DNA of 64,000 bases from contig NZ_AXAJ01000001.1 in the NCBI RefSeq assembly GCF_000472445.1, positions 248,643-312,642 on the forward strand, read 5' to 3'. Made by a program: the position numbers and the translations under genes. Positions 43,531-51,550 of this stretch are shown here, piece after piece; within the stretch, counting starts at the first letter, position 1, and each line of letters begins with the position of its first letter. The notes under the pieces are model-generated. The model made no database searches. It had not been told where the DNA came from and worked only from the letters and a program-made list of their open reading frames with translations. Source of the stretch: Burkholderia sp. WSM2230. Lineage in GTDB: Bacteria; Pseudomonadota; Gammaproteobacteria; Burkholderiales; Burkholderiaceae.

Positions 43531-43919
43531 AAGATTCTCCTTGGCGCGCGGGCGTAGACCGCCATCAGGGTGTCCCAACTGTCGGGCGTCGCGTCCTTGA
43601 AGCCAACCCATCCGGAATTGCCGGCGTTGTTGACGAGAATGTCGAGGGCCCTGCTTCCGTTGCGCCGGATGAATTCGTCGTCGGGCTTGTCGAACAAAGC
43701 AGGAATGGTTGCGGGGTCAACGAGATCCGCATGGATCGCGAACGCGGTGCCTCCCGCTTTCCCGATGGCCGCGACCGCCTCGTCCGCGCTGGATTTTCTG
43801 GCGTTGTAGTTCGGCGCGACCGTCGCACCGTCCTTTGCAAGACGTTCGGCGATGGCGCTGCCAATGCCCCGCGATGCCCCGGTAACGAGAGCTGTTTTGC
43901 CCTTTAGTGATTGTGTCAT
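43527..43919 (-). pseudogene. Truncated short-chain dehydrogenase
   Basis: About 130 residues match an SDR N-terminal half: TALVTGASRGIGSAIAERLA for cofactor binding and LDILVNNAGNSG. The frame then runs as LMAVYARAPRRIL into a stop that overlaps the start of the next gene. The second half with the catalytic Tyr-x-x-x-Lys is missing, so it cannot be an active SDR. A deletion joined the middle of this gene directly to the ribosome site of the downstream oxidoreductase. A frameshift is unlikely because no missing half follows. Confidence 0.75.
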
Positions 43920-43932
43920 TTGATTTTTCTCC

Positions 43933-44667
43933 TCAGAGTTGCGCCAGGCCGCCATCAACGGCGACTTCGCTGGCGGTCATGAAGCTGCTGTCTGACGACG
44001 CAAGAAAGGCGGCCACCGCTCCGATCTCCGCCGGATCGGCCATGCGCTGGAGCGGAGTCATCGCGGCGAAGGCCTTCTGGCCTTCCTCGCCCAGCGCTTC
44101 CTTGGCGAGTTCGGTCGCCGTCGCCCCGGGCGACAACACGTTGACGCGGATGCCAGTGCCCTTCAGGTCTTCCGCCCAGGTCCGGGCAAGGTTGCGTACT
44201 GCCGCCTTGCTCGCGCTATAGGCAGTGAATCCTGGGGCACCCGTGGTACCGGCGCTCGATCCGGTCAGGATGATCGAACCGCCCGGGCCCATCAGCGGCA
44301 GCGCTTTCTGGACCGTGAAGATCGTGCCCTTCACATTGGTGTCGAAGGTTTCGTCAATGTGCTCGGCGGTGATCTGGCCGAGCGGAAGCGGGCTTCCCGC
44401 CCCGGCGTTGGCGAAGACGATGTCGAGAGTTCCGCGCTCAGCTTTCACCGCCGCGTAAAGTCGGTCCAGGTCGGCTAGATCCGAGACCGAGCCGTTCACC
44501 GCGCGGACATTGGATCCGAGGGCGGCCACAGCGGCGTCGAGCGCTTCCTGCCGGCGGCCGAAGATAAAGACGAAAGCGCCTTCCTCGATAAAGCGCTTTG
44601 CCGCAGCGAGGCCAATGCCGGTAGCGCCACCGGTGATCACCGCGGTCTTCCCATTCAGTCTGTTCAT
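43933..44667 (-). CDS. Short-chain dehydrogenase/reductase
   Basis: This 245-residue classical SDR has TGGATGIG (12-19) for NADP binding, the NAG motif (88-90), catalytic S137/S138, Y150 and K154 (YSASK). The start at 44667 gives the usual MNRLNGKTAVITG; ATG 44676 is an alternative nearer to AAGGA. It is intact, unlike the related SDR remnant just downstream. A divergent LysR gene lies 105 bp away and probably regulates it. Substrate unknown. Confidence 0.92.
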   Translation of the reverse strand: MNRLNGKTAVITGGATGIGLAAAKRFIEEGAFVFIFGRRQEALDAAVAALGSNVRAVNGSVSDLADLDRLYAAVKAERGTLDIVFANAGAGSPLPLGQITAEHIDETFDTNVKGTIFTVQKALPLMGPGGSIILTGSSAGTTGAPGFTAYSASKAAVRNLARTWAEDLKGTGIRVNVLSPGATATELAKEALGEEGQKAFAAMTPLQRMADPAEIGAVAAFLASSDSSFMTASEVAVDGGLAQL

Positions 44668-44738
44668 GTCATGCATCCTTCGAAACAAAAGCGACAAACA
44701 GATTCTGAATCCCTTGATTGATGAAGCCAATTGACTGA

Positions 44739-44770
44739 ATATCTATAAGTGCCATCTACTTTCTAGATAT
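44739..44770. promoter_or_regulatory. AT-rich inverted repeat in the SDR/LysR divergent promoter
   Basis: ATATCTATAAG (44739-44749) and CTTTCTAGATAT (44759-44770) form an imperfect inverted repeat ending 2 bp before the LysR start and about 70 bp before the SDR start. LysR proteins bind such dyads between divergent genes. It is the only AT-rich patch nearby and may also contain promoter elements. Confidence 0.5.
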
Positions 44771-44772
44771 AT

Positions 44773-45672
44773 ATGCTCGACAACGTCACCATCAATCAAC
44801 TTCGGGCGTTCGTCGCCGTGTGTGACCAGGGAAGCTTTTCAGGAGCGGCACGGGAGTTGAGGCGTGCACAGTCGGCGATCAGTCACGCAATCAACGCGCT
44901 GGAGAGTGCCTTCGATGTGGTGCTGTTCGAGCGCAATACTCGCAAAGCGACGCTTACGGCGGCGGGCCGCAGCCTCCTGCCTGATGCGCGTGGCGTAATC
45001 TCACGCACTGAGGAAATGAAGATGCGTGCGGTTGCGATTGCTGAGGCTGGCGTCCCACAGGTCTCGATTGCCGTGGATACCTATTTTCCGCGTGCGCATT
45101 TGATTGAATGCCTGCGCACTGTGCAGGCGGACTTTCCAACGGTTGCAATCAATCTGCGCATGACGACTATGCAGGGCGGCGAGCGTTTGGTTCTCGAAGG
45201 CGCGTGCGCATTGGCGGTGACGATCACGGACGTCCCAGAGCTGAGCCCAGGCACCATAGAAAGGCAGCATTTGTGTGAAGCGCAGATGGTGACCGTCTGT
45301 GCGCCATCGCATCCGCTGGCTGCAATCGCGGGGCCGATTCCGCGGGAGGAATTTGGCCGGCACATCCAGCTCGTCGTAACCGACAATCAGCCCGATGCAG
45401 AAAAGACACAACAGGGCGTCGCAAGTGAACGCCAGTGGCGCGTGAATGACCTCGGGGCGAAGCACGATCTGCTCAGGGGAAGCTTGTGCTGGGGGCACAT
45501 GCCGCATCATATGGTTGCGGAAGACCTTGCGAATGGAACACTTGTCGAACTTCAACGGCGCGCATGGCACATGCGCCCCCTCACGTTCATGGTCTCGCAT
45601 CGGCGCGGGTACTCGTTTTCCAGGTGCGAGACACGGCTGGTCGAGCTCCTCGGCAATCATATGCCTTCTTAA
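44773..45672 (+). CDS. LysR-family transcriptional regulator
   Basis: This 299-residue regulator has an N-terminal winged helix (INQLRAFVAVCDQGSFSGAA, RAQSAISHAINALE) and an effector domain beginning near residue 93. No ribosome site is obvious; ATG 44773 gives the normal N-terminus, and the dyad at 44739-44770 directly abuts it, suggesting tight autoregulation. It faces the SDR/oxidoreductase operon divergently and probably controls it. Confidence 0.92.
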   Translation: MLDNVTINQLRAFVAVCDQGSFSGAARELRRAQSAISHAINALESAFDVVLFERNTRKATLTAAGRSLLPDARGVISRTEEMKMRAVAIAEAGVPQVSIAVDTYFPRAHLIECLRTVQADFPTVAINLRMTTMQGGERLVLEGACALAVTITDVPELSPGTIERQHLCEAQMVTVCAPSHPLAAIAGPIPREEFGRHIQLVVTDNQPDAEKTQQGVASERQWRVNDLGAKHDLLRGSLCWGHMPHHMVAEDLANGTLVELQRRAWHMRPLTFMVSHRRGYSFSRCETRLVELLGNHMPS

Positions 45673-45758
45673 AAGGTGGGAAGACCAAGACCATCGTAAC
45701 GCGCGATCGTTGATATCCGTCCGCTGCAGTCGCAGCATCCAGCCGCTCGATCAGAACA

Positions 45759-45792
45759 ACCTTGACCCTCGAGTTCACCTGAAGGTTATCGT
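45759..45792 (+). promoter_or_regulatory. MerR-type promoter with 19-bp spacer
   Basis: TTGACC (-35, 45762-45767) and TATCGT (-10, 45787-45792) are separated by 19 bp instead of 17. The spacer is framed by ACCTT (45759-45763) and AAGGT (45782-45786). Long spacers with such dyads are the hallmark of promoters activated by MerR-family regulators through DNA unwinding. It lies 52 bp before the DJ-1/PfpI gene. A stub of a MerR gene lies just beyond that gene. Confidence 0.6.
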
Positions 45793-45843
45793 GCAGTCTG
45801 CACCGCGATTTTCCACGCGAAAAATATAGAGAGATGACCCATC

Positions 45844-46533
45844 ATGACCAGACGGATACTCCTCGTCGTCAGTAATGTCGCGCATTACGCTGATCAGTCG
45901 GAACCGACCGGGCTGTGGCTGTCGGAGCTTAGTCATGCGTGGCATATCTTTGCGCAGAAGGGATATGTGCAGCAACTGGTGAGTCCGAAGGGCGGTCTGT
46001 CACCGCTTGAACCGAGGTCGCTCAAATGGCCGCTCGCCGACGCGTCCGTCGAGGAATGGCTCGAGGACAGTGGCCGTCAGCAGTTACTTGCAAACACCGC
46101 CGCGCCCGACGAAATCAATCCGGCCGATTTCGATGCCATCTATTACACCGGCGGCCACGCAGTGATGTGGGACTTTCCCGACGACGCAGCCTTGCAGCGG
46201 ATTACGCGAGAAGTTTACGAGCGTGACGGAATCGTCTCGTCGGTCTGCCACGGCTACTGCGGATTGCTCAACACCAGGCTATCGGATGGCAATCTGCTGG
46301 TTGCGGGGCGTCGTTTGACGGGCTACTCATGGGTTGAGGAAGTGTTGGCTGGCGTCGCCAAAAAGGTACCGTACAACGCCGAGGAAGAAATGATCCGCCG
46401 CGGCGCGCTCTACGAGAAGGCGCTCATCCCGTTCGTTTCCAAAGTCGTGACCGATGGACGCCTCGTGACCGGCCAGAATCCGCAGTCAGCGAAGGCGACT
46501 GCCAGGCAGGTCGCGGCAATGCTCGGAGACTGA
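45844..46533 (+). CDS. DJ-1/PfpI (class I glutamine amidotransferase-like) protein
   Basis: This 229-residue protein of the Hsp31-like DJ-1/PfpI group has the nucleophile elbow VCHGYCG with C135-H136, GGHAVMWDFPD (103-113), and an acidic residue near position 20 that could complete the active site. Relatives act as glyoxalase III or protein deglycases against methylglyoxal. A MerR-type promoter precedes it, suggesting induction by a reactive electrophile or aldehyde. It stands alone. Confidence 0.9.
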   Translation: MTRRILLVVSNVAHYADQSEPTGLWLSELSHAWHIFAQKGYVQQLVSPKGGLSPLEPRSLKWPLADASVEEWLEDSGRQQLLANTAAPDEINPADFDAIYYTGGHAVMWDFPDDAALQRITREVYERDGIVSSVCHGYCGLLNTRLSDGNLLVAGRRLTGYSWVEEVLAGVAKKVPYNAEEEMIRRGALYEKALIPFVSKVVTDGRLVTGQNPQSAKATARQVAAMLGD

Positions 46534-46539
46534 GGGAAG

Positions 46540-46667
46540 CGAGGTCTAGCGAAGCCCAGGGGCCTAAGGACCTTCTGGCGCAATGTGTCGCGCATCGGGC
46601 CGTGCTGCCAGTTCGCCATATCGGACCTGGCGATCCCGGTTCGCTCGGAAAGCTCGCCAATTTTCAT
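46540..46667 (-). pseudogene. N-terminal stub of a MerR-family regulator
   Basis: On the minus strand ATG 46667 begins MKIGELSERTGIARS, the standard first helix of MerR-type winged helices. The reading then departs from the family (MANWQHGPMRDTLRQ) and runs antisense into the DJ-1/PfpI gene before stopping at 46410. Only about 15 codons are clearly MerR, so the gene has been cut by a deletion. The frame is otherwise without function. The 256 bp to its right up to 46923 hold no gene that I recognise. Confidence 0.5.
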
Positions 46668-46923
46668 TTCAGTAGATAGACGCTTTCGTCGTATCGTGTC
46701 CCAGTCTGCCAGCAGCAGCGCTCGATCGCGGCCTGGGCGAGCCGTGACTTCGGCGGCCCCGATGGTCAGTGTTGACTGTGACGTGCGGGAACGGTGGGAT
46801 ATCGATCGCCCATCGGCACGCGGGTAAGACTCGAGTAAGAATGGACGCCTAAAGTCGATCGATAACTGAAGCGGCAGACGCCGTTTTCCGGAGAACCCCT
46901 AACGAACAGACAGAGGAGGAGGC

Positions 46924-47865
46924 GTGACTAGCCAGCCGGCGATGAGCGACGTGTGCGCGATCACTCCCGACGGCAGCCGGGTGCGTTGGCAGCCGCCTGC
47001 GAAGTGGAGACGGCGCTTGATCGCGTCGTCGCTGTGCGCCGTTTCGGTGGAGCACTGTGTCGCCGGTGCATCGGAAGTCCCCGATCTGGAGGCAACCGGC
47101 ACCATCCTGGCGATGTACCTGCGAGTGCCGACGGATCTGGAGCTTCGAATGGACGGCAGCGGCTGGGCGTCCAGGCGGCTTCGAACGCCGTTGATCTACG
47201 TTCCGGCTGGATTTTCATTTTCCAGCCGATGGGCCAATGAGGCCGAGTGGGTCACGGTCCACTTCGAATCATCCTGGCTGGCCCGATCCGGTGCGCTCAC
47301 GGTGACGGGCGAGCAATGCGTCTCGATCGCCCCCCGGTTCGACGTGAGCGACGAACTGCTCACGCAGATTGTCAGAAGCCTCCATGAAGATGCGCTCGCC
47401 GGCATGCCGCTCGGGCCGATGTACGCGGAATCCCTGGGAGCCGCGGCCTTGCGTCGGATGGTGTACCTGGAATCGCGTCGGCGGCCGCGGGAATACGCGC
47501 ACACGGTCATGATGCAAAAGGCTGCAGAGTACATTCAGGACAACTTCCAGGAGGAGTTGACGCTCCTGACAGTGGCCAATGCGGTGGACTATCCGGGTGA
47601 CCTGTATTCGTTCATCCGAAGCTTCAAGAAGGCCCACGGGCTGACGCCGCACCAGTACATCATCGAGAGCCGCTTGCAGGCAGCGCGCAACCTGATCACC
47701 AGCGGGCAATGCGACATTACGGAAGCCGCGCTCAACTGCGGTTTTTCGACGGCGAGTCATTTCTCGGCGACGTTCCGCAAGCGTTGGGGCGTGTCGCCCT
47801 CCGAGTTCAGGCTCGAATCCACGGTCCTCATGCGAGAGGAAGCGAGAGAATCCACAGGCCGCTGA
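46924..47865 (+). CDS. AraC-family transcriptional regulator
   Basis: This 313-residue protein has an N-terminal sensor of AraC-binding-like type (LEATGTILAMYLRVPTDLEL, YVPAGFSFSSRW) and a C-terminal AraC/XylS DNA-binding domain (TLLTVANAVDYPGDLYSFIR, ITEAALNCGFSTASHFSATF). GAGGAGG lies 3-9 bases before GTG 46924. No obvious partner gene lies in the same direction; the minus-strand secreted-protein cluster to its right is one candidate target. Inducer unknown. Confidence 0.88.
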   Translation: MTSQPAMSDVCAITPDGSRVRWQPPAKWRRRLIASSLCAVSVEHCVAGASEVPDLEATGTILAMYLRVPTDLELRMDGSGWASRRLRTPLIYVPAGFSFSSRWANEAEWVTVHFESSWLARSGALTVTGEQCVSIAPRFDVSDELLTQIVRSLHEDALAGMPLGPMYAESLGAAALRRMVYLESRRRPREYAHTVMMQKAAEYIQDNFQEELTLLTVANAVDYPGDLYSFIRSFKKAHGLTPHQYIIESRLQAARNLITSGQCDITEAALNCGFSTASHFSATFRKRWGVSPSEFRLESTVLMREEARESTGR

Positions 47866-48294
47866 TCGTCAGCGCAATCGTCAGAACGAGCAGTGGCAGT
47901 TGGTTGACGATGGCGCTTTCGGCGAGCTCCTGGCTCCTGATGGCAATCGCATGGGTGATATACCCGCTGAGGATCGCTCGACTGACCGGTCTTGCGCGTC
48001 AGCCGGAACCTTGCGCTGGCTCGGGTAGTGCCGAGCCTGAGCATCCATGGCATCGGGCGGGAAACGCGACAGACACGCGTACTGCAAAGGCGAGGTCATG
48101 TACTCGATCTACCCCGCATCGATGCGCTGATCGGCGAGCGCAATGGCCTCGGCTTCGCGTGCGGCGAATCCGGCTTGCTTTGCGAGCCAGAGCGTGAGTC
48201 CGAAGTGCACGTCGGACTCGTAACCGGAACATGTCACTGGGCTGGCGAGTGCGGCTAGCAATACCAGCGTGGTAATGCTCAAGCGTTGCTGCAT
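47828..48294 (-). pseudogene. Broken secreted/membrane protein gene
   Basis: ATG 48294 starts a signal peptide (MQQRLSITTLVLLAALASPV) followed by YESDVHFGLTLWLAKQAGF and DQRIDAG. A TAG at 48109-48111 then stops it, yet the same frame continues sensibly (IEYMTSPLQYACLSRFPPDA, HYPSQRKVPADAQD). Near 47985 the coding sense moves to another frame, ending in a membrane helix (NQLPLLVLTIALTISGLWIL) and TGA at 47828-47830. So the gene has at least one nonsense change and one frameshift. It lies last in the LVIVD cluster, and its 3' end overlaps the AraC gene by 38 bp. Function of the family unknown to me. Confidence 0.6.
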
Positions 48295-48324
48295 GAAGGG
48301 TTCCGTGTCGACCTTGTGGGGTTG

Positions 48325-48345
48325 CCCTCGAGCGAGGCTCGAGGG
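48325..48345 (-). terminator. Hairpin after the LVIVD lipoprotein gene
   Basis: CCCTCGAGC (48325-48333) pairs perfectly with GCTCGAGGG (48337-48345) around a 3-base loop, 16 bp after the stop of the LVIVD gene. No T-run follows, so termination may be partial, leaving the broken downstream gene on the same transcript. Confidence 0.5.
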
Positions 48346-48360
48346 AGTGGTTCCTGCATG

Positions 48361-49992
48361 TTAATTGCCCGTCTCGGTCGCCTTCGTGCTTTGCGGGAAT
48401 GGCCAGGTGCCGTTCTCGAATGCGAGGACCAGCAGGCCGTTGTCCTGACACGCGGTGGTCAGCAGGTGCCGGTCAAAGTCGAAGTCGAGGCGCGAACTGC
48501 ACCAGTCCGGGCCGCCTGCGCGGTACTGACCGAACATGAGATGCGCGGAACCCGCGCCGGGAGATTTCGCGGAAGCCGGGTTGTAGTACGCGATTTCCCT
48601 AGGCCTGGAGGGGTTGCGGATATCGAACACGCGCACGCCCGAATTGAAGTAGCTGCAAGCCAGTGCGGTGGCGTTCTCGCGGTTGTCCACGCTGCAGTAG
48701 TGAGAACCATACGTAAAGGTAGCCAGGCCGAGGATGTCGGGGATGACCTTGCTGCAGTTCCCGACCGCGTGCGTCTCCAGCCGCAGCTCTGATACGAGCG
48801 TGGGCGAAGCTTCGTTCGACATGTCATAGATATGAGCCAGAGGGAACGGCGTCATGCCCGCATTGCAGGCGGCCTTGACGCTGGTCGCTCCGGGGTCTTG
48901 CAGACCGCCGGATCCACCTTCATCCACTTCCACGAGATAGGGCTTGCCCGCTACCGAAAATGAGATCGCGTGTTGAGCGAAGCTGCCATCTCGAACCGGC
49001 ACCGTCGAAATCCGACGCATCTGCGCATTGGGGCGCCGGCTTTGCACCTCACTCGTATCGACAACGAAGAATCCGTTGTCTCCGGTTGCGTTGGGATTGT
49101 TCAGCGGCGGCTCTCCCATCCCGCTCGCGGCGCCGCCGTTTCCGCCCCCGACGAAGTAAGCGCGGGTGCCGTCGCGGCTAACAGAGAGACCGTGGGAATA
49201 GGTGCCGAATCCGAGGTCGGCCATGCTGATCGCGGAAATCATCTTCGGTCGCGTCGGCACTGTGAGATCGACGGCGTAGTACGCTTTGGCAGCGCTACCG
49301 CCGATGTAGTACGTAAAGCCATCCGGCGAAAAACCACCTTCGTGGCCCAGTGCCTTGCTGGCGGGGACGATGCCGCCGTCTGCCCCCGTGCCGACCGGAA
49401 CGCTGGCAAGCAGTTGTGGCGACGTGCAGTCCGAAGCAATGTCGTACAGATCGATCTCGGGGCCGCCGCCGCCATTCACACCGTTGTCTGCGGCCAGGAT
49501 GCCCCGCGCGATGTTCACGCGCAGCGATTCCCATGGGTCCATCATCGACGTGGAGGTTAATGAGCTCGTCCGCACAGGCTGTGCAGGGTTGGTAATGTTG
49601 ATCACCGGCACCCCCGGGTTCACGCGCGGCGGCGCCTCCGGATTGTTGAACATCGGGCTGCCCATCGTCGAGTGATAGAAGCAGGTCTGGCCTTTCTTAT
49701 CGGTGTAGGTGGCAGAAGACCACGACGCGCCTTCCCCCTGAACCTGGCTGACGAGTTTCAGATTGCAACTGAAGCCGCCAAAACCGGACTGACGAAGCGC
49801 AGCGGGCACCTGACCTTGCAGCGCGGTCTCCGGCGTATCGCCCATGCTGCAGCTTTGAACCTTGGGAACAACGTAGTCCGAAACCGATACGCTCGGTGCG
49901 GCTGCGACCGTTTCATCTGACCCGCCGCCGCAACCGGCGAGTGCGAGCGAACTCAGCGATATGGCGATCGCCGCTCGATTCAATAGCCTCAT
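48361..49992 (-). CDS. LVIVD-repeat lipoprotein
   Basis: This 543-residue exported lipoprotein has a signal peptide and a lipobox LALAGC (Cys about 20) followed by GGGSD. The mature part shows repeated beta-propeller-like segments with the LVIVD pattern (VDLTVPTRPKMISAIS, VRVFDIRNPSRPREIAYYNP, HIYDMSNEASPTLVSELRL). Such seven-bladed propellers bind ligands or proteins at the cell surface. It shares the stretch ETALQGQVP after the signal with ETGLQGQVP in the LVIVD protein at 51551, so the two are paralogues. Function unknown. Confidence 0.85.
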   Translation of the reverse strand: MRLLNRAAIAISLSSLALAGCGGGSDETVAAAPSVSVSDYVVPKVQSCSMGDTPETALQGQVPAALRQSGFGGFSCNLKLVSQVQGEGASWSSATYTDKKGQTCFYHSTMGSPMFNNPEAPPRVNPGVPVINITNPAQPVRTSSLTSTSMMDPWESLRVNIARGILAADNGVNGGGGPEIDLYDIASDCTSPQLLASVPVGTGADGGIVPASKALGHEGGFSPDGFTYYIGGSAAKAYYAVDLTVPTRPKMISAISMADLGFGTYSHGLSVSRDGTRAYFVGGGNGGAASGMGEPPLNNPNATGDNGFFVVDTSEVQSRRPNAQMRRISTVPVRDGSFAQHAISFSVAGKPYLVEVDEGGSGGLQDPGATSVKAACNAGMTPFPLAHIYDMSNEASPTLVSELRLETHAVGNCSKVIPDILGLATFTYGSHYCSVDNRENATALACSYFNSGVRVFDIRNPSRPREIAYYNPASAKSPGAGSAHLMFGQYRAGGPDWCSSRLDFDFDRHLLTTACQDNGLLVLAFENGTWPFPQSTKATETGN

Positions 49993-50034
49993 CTTTGTCT
50001 CCGTTTATATTCAACAAGAACATGTAGAACTCTT

Positions 50035-51537
50035 TCATCGAACAACGGCCATTCCACCGCCCGCGAACGGTGCCGACAAAAGCCAGAGTCCGAACGTGGT
50101 GTAGAGCAGCATTACGACAAGTGTTGGGAATTGGCTGAAGGCCGCAGTCTTTCCAGTGCCGAAGAGTTGCAGGGCGATGCGGTGCGCGAAAAGAATGCCG
50201 ACCACATGGCCGGCCAGGATCGCGGCAACCTGGATGTGCCAGACCACGTCCGCTGAGAGCATCCACGCCGAAGGGTGGTGATAAGCGGTTCCGAAGAGGT
50301 TCCAGCCGCTTCCGAGAGGGTCCGACAGAAGCCTCACGATATCCGGCCCTTGCGAGACGACCAACGTGAAGTAGTGCGCGACGTTGTATCCGACCGCAAC
50401 GGGAATGAGCGCCGGAGAGAAGGCGTGCGACAGCACGGCCGATGAAATGTTCGTGCGCAGCATGGCCTTGCCGCATAGGCAAGCCAGCCAGAGCACCAAT
50501 GCAAACGGCAATGGAGACAGTAGCAGCGCGATGTACTGCAACACGTGGTAGCCCGACTGCAGGAGCGGAAAGGACCTGGTGATGTCCGGGCCCACCCAGG
50601 GCGTGAGCAGCCGGTAGATGTGCACCCAGTAGATATCGACAAACACACGCGTGTCACGGAAGCCATCAAAGGCCGTTGACGACAGCAGAAACAGGATGCA
50701 CAACATGAGCCCGGTCGGAGGGGCGCGCAGTACGCCGCCATGTGCGCGCGGCACCATGATCGGGTTGATGATTTTCAGCTCGCGCTTTGACGGGCGCAGC
50801 ACGGAAAGCGACCCGACGATGTTGAAGAGGACCGCAAAAGCCTCAAAGCTTGCAAACCAGACGCGCGAGCCGAGGGCGAAGGCTCCAAGCAGATTGATCA
50901 GGGTGTAGGCAAGCAGCGCGATGCCGAGTTCGCGAGGGCTGCCTGTTCCAAACAGCTCGATACAGATCAGCCCATACAGGAAAGCGAACGCGACGTAGTA
51001 ACCGCGTGAATCGGCGTGTCGCGTCGTCCGGTGGGAGACCTGCGGGATGCGCAGGATTTGCGCAGTGGTCCGCCACGGATTGATGACGGCATAGAGATCC
51101 CCGAAGCCTGCGCACAGGTACTGGAAGCCAGGCACGAACAGTATCCAGAACAGCGTCATGCTCACATTCGCGCTGGCGACCTGTGAGCCGACCACGCCAC
51201 TCGCGGCGCAGACGAGCAGTGCTGCCACCCACGCGGCGCGAAGCCAATCAGGACCAGAGCGAGCAATTCGCTGATTGCCGGGCGCGCGATTGCCCGGCTG
51301 CCACTCGAACAGCACGCCGAGCCAACGTCCGTCCTGGCCGATGACGATGGCAACCGCAAATGACGCCACCAAGGCCGCGACGCAGGCGTACAAGTACAGC
51401 CAGAGCGGCAACGGCAGCGTATAAGTTGCGCCGAAGGCATGGGCATAGACCGCCGACGGCATAGCGCCGGCGAGGGCGACGAAGCTGTTCTTTTCGTAAG
51501 TACCCAGAAGGCGCCGCTGTGGATAGTGATGGGACAT
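50035..51537 (-). CDS. Polytopic membrane protein of the LVIVD cluster
   Basis: This 500-residue protein has about eleven hydrophobic helices and begins the mature part with AHAFGATYTLPLPLWLYLYA, an opening I recall from a family often labelled fenitrothion hydrolase-like in databases, without firm functional evidence. There is a conserved SPLPFALVLWLACL and several Trp/His at helix ends (VDIYWVHIYRLLTPW, DVVWHIQVAAILAGH). ATG 51537 is 14 bp after the upstream gene; a start at MPSAVYAHAFG is possible. Flanking LVIVD lipoproteins suggest a common envelope function. Confidence 0.72.
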   Translation of the reverse strand: MSHHYPQRRLLGTYEKNSFVALAGAMPSAVYAHAFGATYTLPLPLWLYLYACVAALVASFAVAIVIGQDGRWLGVLFEWQPGNRAPGNQRIARSGPDWLRAAWVAALLVCAASGVVGSQVASANVSMTLFWILFVPGFQYLCAGFGDLYAVINPWRTTAQILRIPQVSHRTTRHADSRGYYVAFAFLYGLICIELFGTGSPRELGIALLAYTLINLLGAFALGSRVWFASFEAFAVLFNIVGSLSVLRPSKRELKIINPIMVPRAHGGVLRAPPTGLMLCILFLLSSTAFDGFRDTRVFVDIYWVHIYRLLTPWVGPDITRSFPLLQSGYHVLQYIALLLSPLPFALVLWLACLCGKAMLRTNISSAVLSHAFSPALIPVAVGYNVAHYFTLVVSQGPDIVRLLSDPLGSGWNLFGTAYHHPSAWMLSADVVWHIQVAAILAGHVVGILFAHRIALQLFGTGKTAAFSQFPTLVVMLLYTTFGLWLLSAPFAGGGMAVVR

Positions 51538-51550
51538 TGCCGCGACCGGA

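Noticed and set aside
46410-46540. The downstream part of the MerR-like frame as a real regulator domain
   Set aside because: It is antisense to the 3' end of the DJ-1/PfpI gene and has no MerR effector features.
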